The notes beneath the pieces were generated by a model, which made no database searches, was not told the DNA's origin, and saw only the letters and a program-made list of their open reading frames with translations. This document shows, piece after piece, positions 17,066-24,037 of a stretch of DNA of 42,910 nucleotides. Each line of letters opens with the position of its first letter. Within the stretch, counting starts at the first letter, position 1. The stretch is from Paenibacillus silvisoli (lineage in GTDB: Bacteria > Bacillota > Bacilli > Paenibacillales > Paenibacillaceae), in contig NZ_CP133017.1 of assembly GCF_030866765.1 (NCBI RefSeq), forward strand, positions 1,037,091 to 1,080,000, read 5' to 3'. The translations under genes and the position numbers were made by a program.

Positions 17066-18520
17066 ATGAAAAGATCCGCCAAGTTCATGGTCTTCGGATC
17101 GATCGCTGTCATGGCCGTGATCGCGGCGGGTTTCATTTTATGGCGGGGAGGAAGTTTGGATGAGCCTTCCGTTCAAGTATGGGTGACGCTGCCGGATCAG
17201 ACCAAGCTGCTGCAACGCGAAGATGACGCGGACTGGACGGACCGTCCCGCTGCGAGTGATATGGTCATCCAAGTCGACGCAAACAAGTCGTATCAGCAAA
17301 TGGACGGCTTCGGTGCAGCCATGACGGATTCATCGGCTTGGCTGATAGCGAACAAGCTGGACGACGCGAAGCGAGACGATTTGATGAATAAGCTGTTCGA
17401 TTTTGAACGCGGTATCGGGATCAGCTACTTGCGGCTTCCGATGGGGGCGACCGACTTTTCGCTCAGCAGCTATACCTACGACGACATGCCGCCGGGGCAG
17501 AAGGATCCGGAGTTAAAGCATTTCAGCATCGAGCACGACAAAGCTTACATGATCCCGATGCTCCAGAAGGCGAAACAAGTCAATCCGGCCTTGAAAATCA
17601 TGGGTTCACCTTGGAGCCCGCCGGCATGGATGAAGTCGACAGGTTCGCTGCTGAAGGGGAGCTTGAATGAGGATGCTTACGAGCCTTACGCCCGATATTT
17701 CGTTAAATTCATCCAGGCTTATTTTGCGGAAGGGTTGCCGATCGATGCCGTTACGCCGCAGAACGAGCCCCATTATGAACCGGAAGGTTACCCGGGGATG
17801 CGGATGGAGGCATACGAGCAAGGATTGTTTATCAAGTCGTATTTGGGACCGGCCTTCTCCAAAGCCAATCTCGATACCAAAATCGTGATCTGGGATCATA
17901 ACTGGGACGAACCGGACTATCCGTTCAAAATACTCGGGGATCCCGAAGTCGCCCCATACATTGCCGGTTCGGCGTTTCACGGTTATGCGGGCGACGTGGC
18001 CAACCAACAGATGCTTCACCGGGCATTCCCGGAGAAGGACATCTATTTCACGGAAAGTTCGGGTGGAGAATGGGCTCCTGACTTCGCCGGCAATCTGAAA
18101 TGGGATATGCAAAATTTGATCATCGGCTCAACCCGTTACTGGGCGAGGACCGTGCTGAAATGGAATCTGGCGCTGGATGAGAAGAACGGACCGAAAAACG
18201 GAGGCTGCCCGAACTGCAGGGGGTTCGTCAAGATCGATCAGAAGGGCGGAGAGGTGTCGTTCAACTCGGAATATTACGCGTTCGGCCACGCGAGTAAATT
18301 CGTAAAGCCCGGAGCGTTTCGGATCGAGTCCAATTCGTTCGAGGGGGAAGGCATTCAGGATGTGGCTTTCAGGAACCCGGACGGCTCTATCGTTCTCATT
18401 GCCTTCAATCCGGATGAGAGCAAGCGGACTTTCCAAGTTCGTCATCGGGAACGAGCCTTCGAATACACGCTGGCTGCCGGCGCTGCGGCAACGTTTGTTT
18501 GGGAGGATAAGGAGCGCTGA
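17066..18520 (+). CDS. Glycoside hydrolase family 30 (glucosylceramidase-like) enzyme
   Basis: This 484-residue GH30 enzyme has an N-terminal signal anchor or signal peptide (residues ~7-27, with no lipobox). The (beta/alpha)8 domain carries the acid/base glutamate E234 in TPQNEPHYEPEGYPGM and the nucleophile E330 in YFTESSGGEW. The last ~80 residues are the usual beta-sandwich. Known GH30 activities include beta-glucosidase, beta-1,6-glucanase and beta-xylosidase. The motif order here resembles the GH30 subfamilies that include glucosylceramidase and beta-1,6-glucanase; the substrate cannot be fixed from sequence. It probably acts outside the membrane, releasing ligands for the cassette B importer. 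ATG 17066 sits behind GAGGTGCCGGA. Confidence 0.92.
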   Translation: MKRSAKFMVFGSIAVMAVIAAGFILWRGGSLDEPSVQVWVTLPDQTKLLQREDDADWTDRPAASDMVIQVDANKSYQQMDGFGAAMTDSSAWLIANKLDDAKRDDLMNKLFDFERGIGISYLRLPMGATDFSLSSYTYDDMPPGQKDPELKHFSIEHDKAYMIPMLQKAKQVNPALKIMGSPWSPPAWMKSTGSLLKGSLNEDAYEPYARYFVKFIQAYFAEGLPIDAVTPQNEPHYEPEGYPGMRMEAYEQGLFIKSYLGPAFSKANLDTKIVIWDHNWDEPDYPFKILGDPEVAPYIAGSAFHGYAGDVANQQMLHRAFPEKDIYFTESSGGEWAPDFAGNLKWDMQNLIIGSTRYWARTVLKWNLALDEKNGPKNGGCPNCRGFVKIDQKGGEVSFNSEYYAFGHASKFVKPGAFRIESNSFEGEGIQDVAFRNPDGSIVLIAFNPDESKRTFQVRHRERAFEYTLAAGAAATFVWEDKER

Positions 18521-18601
18521 CAAGAGTCAACCGCGAGAAGCCGATAACAACTTCCATTTATTTCATACCCTTTTACTCCGTAATCACGGTATAATAATAA
18601 C

Positions 18602-18706
18602 ATGCAGCGGCTGTCGGAAGAGCCGTTGCATCCCCGGCGCATTCCCTGTAGGACAACCAGCGCCGGGCATGATGAGACCGCTCTGTCACGGAGCGGTCTT
18701 TTCTCA
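18602..18706 (+). ncRNA. Candidate structured small RNA with own terminator
   Basis: A TATAAT at 18590-18595 predicts a start near 18602, exactly where structure begins. Hairpin 1: ATGCAGCGGCT (18602-18612) with AGCCGTTGCAT (18621-18631), one G-U pair. Hairpin 2: CCCGGCGC (18633-18640) with GCGCCGGG (18660-18667), with an inner TCC/GGA stem. Hairpin 3 is an intrinsic terminator: AGACCGCTC (18675-18683) with GAGCGGTCT (18691-18699), then TTTTCTC. No good -35 box is seen. It is not a match to riboswitch or T-box motifs I know. The separate promoter of the next gene starts downstream, so this is not simply its leader. Confidence 0.55.
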
Positions 18707-18726
18707 TTTATCTGCCGCGCGGCTCC

Positions 18727-18755
18727 TTGTACAATCCCCTACGTTTATCTATAAT
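18727..18755 (+). promoter_or_regulatory. Sigma-A promoter of the XRE-cupin regulator
   Basis: TTGTAC (18727-18732), a 17-base spacer and TATAAT (18750-18755). The sequence AAGTTGAATGCGA follows at 18761 near the start point. A very similar AAGTTGAAATGCGA lies in the leader of the operon at 19474, which suggests a shared control site. Confidence 0.7.
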
Positions 18756-18793
18756 AAACAAAGTTGAATGCGAGTATAGGGGATTGAACGCCG

Positions 18794-19351
18794 ATGGAGC
18801 TAGGGGACAAAATCAAAAAATTGCGGCTGGAACAGAACCGGAAGATTACGGAGATCGCCGACCTATGCGGATTCTCCAAGAGCCTGCTGTCGAAGATCGA
18901 GAACGGCAAAACGATTCCGCCCATCGCCACGCTCGTGAAGATCGCGGAAGCGCTCGGGACCAAGGTGTCGATTTTGCTGGATGATGAGCAGCGCTCGGGC
19001 ACGATCTACACGCCCCAGGAGAAAAGCGAAAGCCAGCTGGTGAAAACCGAAAAAGGCTACTCGTTCCATGCGTTCGCCGTCGAGCGCGGGGAGAAGCTGA
19101 TGCAGCCGTATTTGTTCGTGGCCCGGAAGGGCGAGGACGATCACCGGAAAAGCTTCAGTCACCACGGCGAAGAGTTTATCTACGTGTTGGAGGGCGAAAT
19201 GCGTTATACGGTCGGCGCAGCCGAGTATACGCTAAGGCCGGGGGACAGCCTGTACTTCGACGCCATTGAGAAGCATTCGTTATCTCCGATTACGCCGGAG
19301 GTCAAATATATGTCCGTCTTCACGCAATCGAATAGACAAAGCGAAAGTTAG
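18794..19351 (+). CDS. XRE-family transcriptional regulator with cupin sensor domain
   Basis: This 185-residue regulator has an N-terminal lambda-repressor-type helix-turn-helix (~residues 4-58, with ITEIADLCGFSKSLLSKIENG). The C-terminal cupin (~100-180) contains HHGEEFIYVLEGEMRYTVG and LRPGDSLYFDA. This is the HipB/PuuR-like architecture, in which the cupin binds a small metabolite that alters DNA binding. The start ATG 18794 follows the AGGGGA stretch. It lies just upstream of an oxidoreductase and a stand-alone cupin gene on the same strand but is separated from them by a terminator. It probably controls them, and perhaps itself, through GTTGAA-containing sites. The ligand is unknown; a sugar or polyol derivative is plausible. 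Confidence 0.92.
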   Translation: MELGDKIKKLRLEQNRKITEIADLCGFSKSLLSKIENGKTIPPIATLVKIAEALGTKVSILLDDEQRSGTIYTPQEKSESQLVKTEKGYSFHAFAVERGEKLMQPYLFVARKGEDDHRKSFSHHGEEFIYVLEGEMRYTVGAAEYTLRPGDSLYFDAIEKHSLSPITPEVKYMSVFTQSNRQSES

Positions 19352-19377
19352 GCCGCGTAAACGGTCTAACTTTTTTT
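19347..19377 (+). terminator. Intrinsic terminator overlapping the regulator stop codon
   Basis: Arms GTTAGGCCG (19347-19355) and CGGTCTAAC (19362-19370, one G-T pair) with loop CGTAAA are followed by seven T. The left arm includes the TAG stop codon at 19349-19351. Confidence 0.9.
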
Positions 19378-19378
19378 G

Positions 19379-19432
19379 TTGCCGATCTCGGAACCGTCAT
19401 TATATAATGAATGTAATTCAACTTAGTTGAAT
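19379..19432 (+). promoter_or_regulatory. Promoter and palindromic operator of the oxidoreductase operon
   Basis: TTGCCG (19379-19384), an 18-base spacer and TATAAT (19403-19408) form a promoter. At the predicted start lies the palindrome ATTCAAC-TTA-GTTGAAT (19416-19432). A further GTTGAA half-site is at 19445-19450. The position over the start site suits a repressor, with the adjacent XRE-cupin protein as the natural candidate. Confidence 0.6.
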
Positions 19433-19473
19433 AAAATGAAACAAGTTGAAATGCGACGGGGGAGGAAGACGGT

Positions 19474-20565
19474 TTGGAAAAACGGGACATCATCTACAAT
19501 TTCGAGTACGATCGCAAGTTGAAGGTATGCTTTATCGGTGCCGGCGGGCACTCGTTCCGCAATGTGTATCCGACCTTTCAATATGCGCCGGTCGATCTGC
19601 TCGCGATTTGCGATATGAACGGCGAACGCGCCGAGATCTACGCTAAACAGTTCGGGGCGAAAGCTGTCTACACCGACTATCGCGAAATGCTGGAGAAAGA
19701 AAAACCTGAGGCTGTGTTCATCGTCACTGCCTACACCACTGACGGCCGGGTACAGGCGACGGATATCGCGCTTGAAGCGCTGCGCCTTGGCATTCATGTC
19801 TGGATGGAAAAGCCCACGGCCGCAAGCGTCGAAGAGATCGAGCAGCTCATCTGCACCAGCCGGGAGCACAACCGTTATGTCATGACGGGGCTGAAAAAAA
19901 TGTTCTTTCCGGCGATCGCCAAGGTGAAGGACATCATCAGTCAACCGGAATTCGGCACGCCATCCTCGCTGTACATTCGTTATCCGCAGAACATTCCGCC
20001 GCTCGCGGATCGCAAAGACTTAAGGAACCTGATCGGGTTCCTCGATCATATTTATCATCCAGCCGCCATCATCCATTACTTAATGGGCAAAGTAGCCACC
20101 ATGAGCTTCGAAAGCGAGCCGTTTAACGGCGGATCGGTCACCAATTTCAAATTTGCGTCCGGCGCGGTCGGAACGATGCATATGACGGCCGGCATTTCCG
20201 GCAGCAGTCCGCTGGAGCGGCTTGAAGTTGTTGGCAACGGCTGCAACGTCGTCGTCGAAAACGGCGTAAATCTAACCTACTACCGGAAAGCCAGCCGCGG
20301 AGGCTACGGCAGAAGCTCCTCGTATCTGGTTGACGATGAGTCGGCTCCGTTGCATTGGGAACCCGAGTTTTCATTAGGGCAGCTGTACAACAAAAATATT
20401 TTCCTGCTCGGCTACGCGCCTGAGGTGATCCATTTCTGCGAACGCATTCTCGCGGGCCAAGCGCCGGAGAAAGGGACGCTGGAGGACGCTTTGGAAATTA
20501 TGAAGCTGTTCGAAGCGTACCGCAATACGCCGGAAGGCGAGAAAGCCGTCATCAACGCCAACTAA
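19474..20565 (+). CDS. Gfo/Idh/MocA-family NAD(P)-dependent oxidoreductase
   Basis: This 363-residue dehydrogenase starts at TTG 19474, about 9 bases after GGGGGAGG; no ATG in frame fits better. The N-terminal Rossmann domain has a GAGGHS dinucleotide-binding turn near residue 24 and the family EKP signature at 112-114 (WMEKPTA), where the lysine takes part in catalysis. The C-terminal alpha/beta substrate domain covers ~130-330, with LIGFLDHIYHPAAIIHY in the region holding the usual catalytic histidine. Relatives oxidise sugars, inositols or sugar acids. It forms an operon with the small cupin gene 28 bases downstream. The specific substrate is not predictable. Confidence 0.9.
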   Translation: MEKRDIIYNFEYDRKLKVCFIGAGGHSFRNVYPTFQYAPVDLLAICDMNGERAEIYAKQFGAKAVYTDYREMLEKEKPEAVFIVTAYTTDGRVQATDIALEALRLGIHVWMEKPTAASVEEIEQLICTSREHNRYVMTGLKKMFFPAIAKVKDIISQPEFGTPSSLYIRYPQNIPPLADRKDLRNLIGFLDHIYHPAAIIHYLMGKVATMSFESEPFNGGSVTNFKFASGAVGTMHMTAGISGSSPLERLEVVGNGCNVVVENGVNLTYYRKASRGGYGRSSSYLVDDESAPLHWEPEFSLGQLYNKNIFLLGYAPEVIHFCERILAGQAPEKGTLEDALEIMKLFEAYRNTPEGEKAVINAN

Positions 20566-20593
20566 CTAACCGACAGTGGGGAGAATCGAACCA

Positions 20594-20956
20594 ATGGCTA
20601 CGATAACCGATTTAACCAAACAAGATCCGGAACGATTGTTCCGGCAAGACTGGGGAACCATTCAATGGATGCTCGGCCGCGATATTGACGCGGAAGCCGA
20701 GATGACGTTCGGCATGGTCTACATTCATGCGGGACAGTCCAACCCGCGCCATATCCATCCGAACTGCGAGGAAGTGATTTTCGTGCTGTCCGGGGAGTGC
20801 GACCATACGCTGGGCGACGAAACTTTCCATTTGAAGCCGGGCATGATGCTCCGGATCCCGCGCGGCGTCCCGCATAATGCGACGACGACCAGCTGGGAGC
20901 CGTGCCGAATGATCATCGCCTATTCCGCGCCGGACCGTCAGACGATTGGGGAGTAG
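20594..20956 (+). CDS. Small cupin-domain protein
   Basis: This 120-residue single-domain cupin starts at ATG 20594, behind GGGGAGAA. Metal-binding cupin motifs are visible: NPRHIHPNCEEVIFVLSGE (motif 1, two His and a Glu) and a second motif near LRIPRGVPHNAT with its His. It is encoded right after the oxidoreductase and closed by a terminator, so the two should act in one pathway. It may be an isomerase, a dioxygenase-like enzyme or a binding protein for the same sugar-type metabolite; sequence alone does not decide. Confidence 0.88.
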   Translation: MATITDLTKQDPERLFRQDWGTIQWMLGRDIDAEAEMTFGMVYIHAGQSNPRHIHPNCEEVIFVLSGECDHTLGDETFHLKPGMMLRIPRGVPHNATTTSWEPCRMIIAYSAPDRQTIGE

Positions 20957-20993
20957 ACCCTGTAAGCGCTGCAGCAACCGTTAGAACATTCGG

Positions 20994-21024
20994 GAAGGCC
21001 TCGTGAAGGAGGCCTTCTTTTTTT
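20994..21024 (+). terminator. Intrinsic terminator after cupin gene
   Basis: Arms GAAGGCCT (20994-21001) and AGGCCTTC (21010-21017) are followed by a long T run. Confidence 0.9.
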
Positions 21025-21073
21025 ATTGCGCGTCAGTGTATGATGGTAGTAGCTACTAAGGAGGAAACCGCGT

Positions 21074-21616
21074 ATGAAAAACCTTTATGTGGTGCGGCAT
21101 TGCAAAGCGGAAGGACAAGCTCCGGATGCGCCGCTTACCGCGGTCGGCGTGGAGCAGGCAGACAGACTTGCCGAGTTTCTCTCGGATAAATCGATCGACG
21201 CGATCGTTTCGAGCCCCTACGAACGAGCACGCAGAACGATTGCGCCGTTGGCCGCTAGAATCGGCGTGGAGATTGTGCCGGATGAGCGGCTGGCGGAAAG
21301 GGTGCTAACGGATCGCGATAGTCCCGATTGGTATGAGAAGCTAAGCAAAACCTTCGATGACCTGGACTTATGCTATGAAGGCGGGGAGTCGAGCAACGCT
21401 GCGATGAGCCGCGCCGTTAGCGCGATTCAGGATGCGCTCAGCAGCGGGCACAGCAGCATTGTGGCGGTATCTCATGGCAACTTGATCGCTCTATTGCTGA
21501 AGCATTTTGATAGCGGCATGGGGATGAAAGAGTGGGAGGCGTTGTCCAATCCGGATGTTTTTCATCTCGCTTTTGCAGGAGACAAGCCTAAGATTCAACG
21601 AATATGGGCAGATTGA
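21074..21616 (+). CDS. Histidine phosphatase family protein
   Basis: This 180-residue member of the phosphoglycerate mutase/histidine phosphatase superfamily starts at ATG 21074 behind AAGGAGG. The catalytic R8-H9 are in VVRHCKAEG (cysteine replaces the usual glycine of RHG). SPYERARRT carries the second conserved arginine, and H134 lies in VAVSHGNLIALL. Such proteins dephosphorylate small metabolites or act as mutases. Nothing in the neighbourhood points to a particular substrate. It appears to be a single-gene unit. Confidence 0.9.
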   Translation: MKNLYVVRHCKAEGQAPDAPLTAVGVEQADRLAEFLSDKSIDAIVSSPYERARRTIAPLAARIGVEIVPDERLAERVLTDRDSPDWYEKLSKTFDDLDLCYEGGESSNAAMSRAVSAIQDALSSGHSSIVAVSHGNLIALLLKHFDSGMGMKEWEALSNPDVFHLAFAGDKPKIQRIWAD

Positions 21617-21676
21617 TAGATAGAGTGAGAGCTATAATACGATACTAGTAGAATCTATAAAAGGAGAAGTGTGAAC

Positions 21677-22378
21677 ATGATGAATGCGGAAACGGTCATG
21701 CAGGAGCTTGAAGCGCTCGGAAAGGATCGCACGAAAAAATATTACGTGTCCAATGGCGCGCAAGAGCCGCTCTTTGGCGTTGCTACGGGCGCCATGAAGC
21801 CGATCGTGAAAAAGATCAAAATCAACCAGGCGCTGGCAGATGAGCTTTACGCCACCGGGAACTATGACGCGATGTACTTCGCCGGCGTGATCGCCGACCC
21901 TAACGGGATGACGGCAGCGGATTATGACCGTTGGATGGAGACGGCCTATTTCTGGATGATTTCCGACTTTGTGGTCGCCGTTACCTTGGCCGAAGCCAAT
22001 ATCGCGCAAGAGGTTTCCGATACATGGATCGCAAGCGGCGATGAATTGAAAATGTCGGCGGGCTGGAGCTGCTACTGCTGGCTGCTCGGAAGCCGGCCGG
22101 ACCGGGAATTTTCCGAAAGCAAATTGGCAGGCTTGCTTGAACAGGTGAAGCAGACCATCCACACGGCTCCTGAACGGACCAAATATTCGATGAACAACTT
22201 TATCTTTACCGTCGCAACCTCCTTCTCGCCGCTTCACGAGCTGGCGGTCGAGACCGCAAAGGCCGTAGGCCCGGTCGAGGTTCAAGGAGGCAAGAAGCAC
22301 ATTAACGCGATGGTTAATATTCAGAAGGCCATCGATAAAGGGCAGCTCGGCTTCAAACGCAAGCATGTCAGATGTTAG
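21677..22378 (+). CDS. DNA alkylation repair protein (AlkD-like)
   Basis: This 233-residue all-helical protein is related to the AlkD/COG4912 group of HEAT-like-repeat DNA glycosylases. It carries family-typical stretches such as YATGNYDAMYFAGVIADP, MSAGWSCYCWLLG and a C-terminal LGFKRKHVRC. AlkD-type enzymes remove positively charged alkylated bases without base flipping. ATG 21677 was chosen, 10 bases after AGGAG; GTG 21671 is too close. A TATAAT at 21633-21638 overlaps the end of the previous gene region and may be part of its promoter. A terminator follows. Activity on DNA is inferred from family only. Confidence 0.85.
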   Translation: MMNAETVMQELEALGKDRTKKYYVSNGAQEPLFGVATGAMKPIVKKIKINQALADELYATGNYDAMYFAGVIADPNGMTAADYDRWMETAYFWMISDFVVAVTLAEANIAQEVSDTWIASGDELKMSAGWSCYCWLLGSRPDREFSESKLAGLLEQVKQTIHTAPERTKYSMNNFIFTVATSFSPLHELAVETAKAVGPVEVQGGKKHINAMVNIQKAIDKGQLGFKRKHVRC

Positions 22379-22393
22379 TTCAGTTTACCGCCC

Positions 22394-22437
22394 GGGAGGA
22401 TGTAGGTGATGTCATCATCTGCATTCTCCCTTTTTTT
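22394..22437 (+). terminator. Intrinsic terminator after AlkD-like gene
   Basis: Arms GGGAGGATGTAG (22394-22405) and CTGCATTCTCCC (22419-22430), with two G-T pairs, are followed by seven T. The following 260 bases before the methyltransferase gene hold only an AT-rich small hairpin (around 22630) and no confident promoter. Confidence 0.9.
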
Positions 22438-22698
22438 GATCGCCAGAATGCGGTCCTCTTGCATAATGACAGCCTGTACGCCTACGCTTATCCCCATAAC
22501 CCAAGCCCCTTTAATATAGAAAAAACCGTCACATCACTGCGACAGTTTCGGATTTTGGCATAATTAAAGTAAGGAGACGTTTTCCAATCCCTTACAATAG
22601 TAGTATAGCTGACGGAAAAACATAAGTCTATATTTTTATAGAAATTACCCGTATCCTTGCTGTGTCAGATCCAAATCAAAGCAAGGAGCGAAGACGCC

Positions 22699-23580
22699 AT
22701 GAGCGAATACTATTGGGATACGCAGCTTGAATATCTTCGGCATTCGAGAGGCTTGCATTACAACGACGATTACTTGGCGTTTCTGGTGAAGACGGTTTGG
22801 CAAATCGAGTCGCCCGTGCATGTGGTTGATTTCGGCTGCGGATATGGCTATCTAGGGTTGAAGCTCCTTCCTTTACTGCCTGAAGGCTCGAGGTATACGG
22901 GCATCGATCAGGGCGAAGAGCTGCTGAATGAAGCACGGCGTCTGTTTGCGGAGCTTCCGTATGAAGCCGAGTTTGCGCAAGGAGACATTCAGAAGCTGCC
23001 ACTCGATAGAGACTATGATCTTGCCGTATGTCATGCTTTTCTGCTTCATGTCCCGAATCCGATGGAGGTTTTGTTGAAAATGATGGACGCTGTTGTTGAT
23101 GGCGGCCGAATCATCACCTTCGAGCCTCATTGGATCTCCGCCATGTCCAATTTTTATTTGCATGGGCATGAGCAATCGAGCTTTGTCCAGCTCGGACTCC
23201 TCCAGAGGCTCTACGAGCAAGACGCCGCCCGGAGCGGCAAAGACGGCAATATCGGCATGAAAATCCCCGTATATCTCAGCCGGATGGGCTTGAAGGACAT
23301 CGAATGCCGAGTGTCAGATAAGGTCAATTTCCTTCACCCGAATATGGACGCCGATCGTAAAAATAAGCTGTACCACGCGATGGTAAAGAGCGGTTTTGCG
23401 GATGATCCGGGAGACAATAAGGCAGCGTACGTAAACAATCTGATCGAGCGCGGGGCTATTCCTAAGGAAGCTGACATTCAATACGAGAATGAACGCTCAC
23501 TGTCGAAGGAGTTTCATAGGGAAGCCTTCATGACTCATGCGCCGAATATGAAGATTACCTTTGGGACCGTGAATAGATAG
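22699..23580 (+). CDS. SAM-dependent methyltransferase (class I)
   Basis: This 293-residue methyltransferase starts at ATG 22699 behind AAGGAG. Motif I, VVDFGCGYGYLGL (D44 onward), binds S-adenosylmethionine. It is followed by the acidic loop GIDQGEELL, the motif II/III region AQGDIQKLPL and a DLAVCHAFLLHVPNP segment typical of small-molecule methyltransferases. The C-terminal ~100 residues form an extra helical region that may define substrate binding. It stands alone between terminators, and the substrate cannot be named. Confidence 0.9.
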   Translation: MSEYYWDTQLEYLRHSRGLHYNDDYLAFLVKTVWQIESPVHVVDFGCGYGYLGLKLLPLLPEGSRYTGIDQGEELLNEARRLFAELPYEAEFAQGDIQKLPLDRDYDLAVCHAFLLHVPNPMEVLLKMMDAVVDGGRIITFEPHWISAMSNFYLHGHEQSSFVQLGLLQRLYEQDAARSGKDGNIGMKIPVYLSRMGLKDIECRVSDKVNFLHPNMDADRKNKLYHAMVKSGFADDPGDNKAAYVNNLIERGAIPKEADIQYENERSLSKEFHREAFMTHAPNMKITFGTVNR

Positions 23581-23635
23581 AAGAATCAAGAGAGGCGTCG
23601 GTCGAAATAATCACGATTGTCTAGCCTGGGGCAGT

Positions 23636-23657
23636 GTAACGGACATAAGTGTCCGTT
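23636..23657. repeat. Palindrome TAACGGACA-TAAG-TGTCCGTTA (copy 1)
   Basis: Perfect 9-base arms with a 4-base loop. Related palindromes with the same arms occur at 36938, 36981 and 37096. It is intergenic, in the 456-base gap before the EAL gene. Confidence 0.75.
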
Positions 23658-23784
23658 AAACCATCCCTACCGGTTGACATGCCGAGCCAAATCGGTCATC
23701 TATCAGCAAGCGGAAAACCGGATGCATGCTCAAAAAGCGCTGCTCCTATATTTGCTCGACAATTAGCGGGAAAATATAGTTCTT

Positions 23785-23838
23785 AAGTCGCTAAAAGTCA
23801 TAAAAAAGCTATGAAAAAAGTCGCTATAATTGTATAAT
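23785..23838 (+). promoter_or_regulatory. Direct repeat and -10 region upstream of the riboswitch
   Basis: AAGTCGCTA occurs at 23785-23793 and again at 23818-23826, start to start 33 bases (about three helix turns). Two overlapping -10 candidates, TATAAT at 23825-23830 and 23833-23838, follow; no good -35 is seen. This suggests an activator-dependent promoter for the riboswitch transcript. Confidence 0.4.
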
Positions 23839-23875
23839 GAACCTATGTGAGTTTACATAATTATTTGATTACCAT

Positions 23876-23965
23876 CCTAGATAAAGGCAAACCTAATGAA
23901 AGTTAGGGACGCAAAGCCACGGGTCTAAGGCATGCGAATGCTACGACGGCTAGGTTACCGAAGGA
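23876..23965 (+). promoter_or_regulatory. Cyclic-di-GMP-I (GEMM-I) riboswitch aptamer
   Basis: The conserved GEMM-I core is present in order: AAAGGCAAACC (from 23883), a P2 hairpin CCTAA-TGAAAG-TTAGG with its GAAA tetraloop, GGGACGCAAAGCC (23906-23918), ACGGGTCTAA, a P3 stem capped near GCATGCGAATGC, and GGTTACCG (23953-23960). This is the recognised c-di-GMP aptamer signature. It lies upstream of a gene encoding an EAL phosphodiesterase domain, which degrades the same ligand, giving a feedback loop. The expression platform is the terminator just downstream. Confidence 0.95.
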
Positions 23966-23972
23966 AAGTGAG

Positions 23973-24008
23973 CAGCTGCTCCTTTTTTGGGGAGGGCTGT
24001 TTTTTTTT
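23973..24008 (+). terminator. Riboswitch expression-platform terminator
   Basis: CAGC..CTCC (23973-23982) pairs with GGAG..GCTG (23991-23999), and nine T follow. It lies between the aptamer and the EAL start codon at 24038. A competing small hairpin GAGC-AGCT-GCTC (23970-23981) uses the same 5' arm. An on-switch with c-di-GMP is logical for a phosphodiesterase, but the direction is not proven by sequence. Confidence 0.8.
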
Positions 24009-24037
24009 CACTTACACCAGCTCGCGAGAGGTCAAAT

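Noticed and set aside
22560..22698. AT-rich hairpin near 22630 as a riboswitch before the methyltransferase
   Set aside because: Short AU stem only; no conserved aptamer motif seen.
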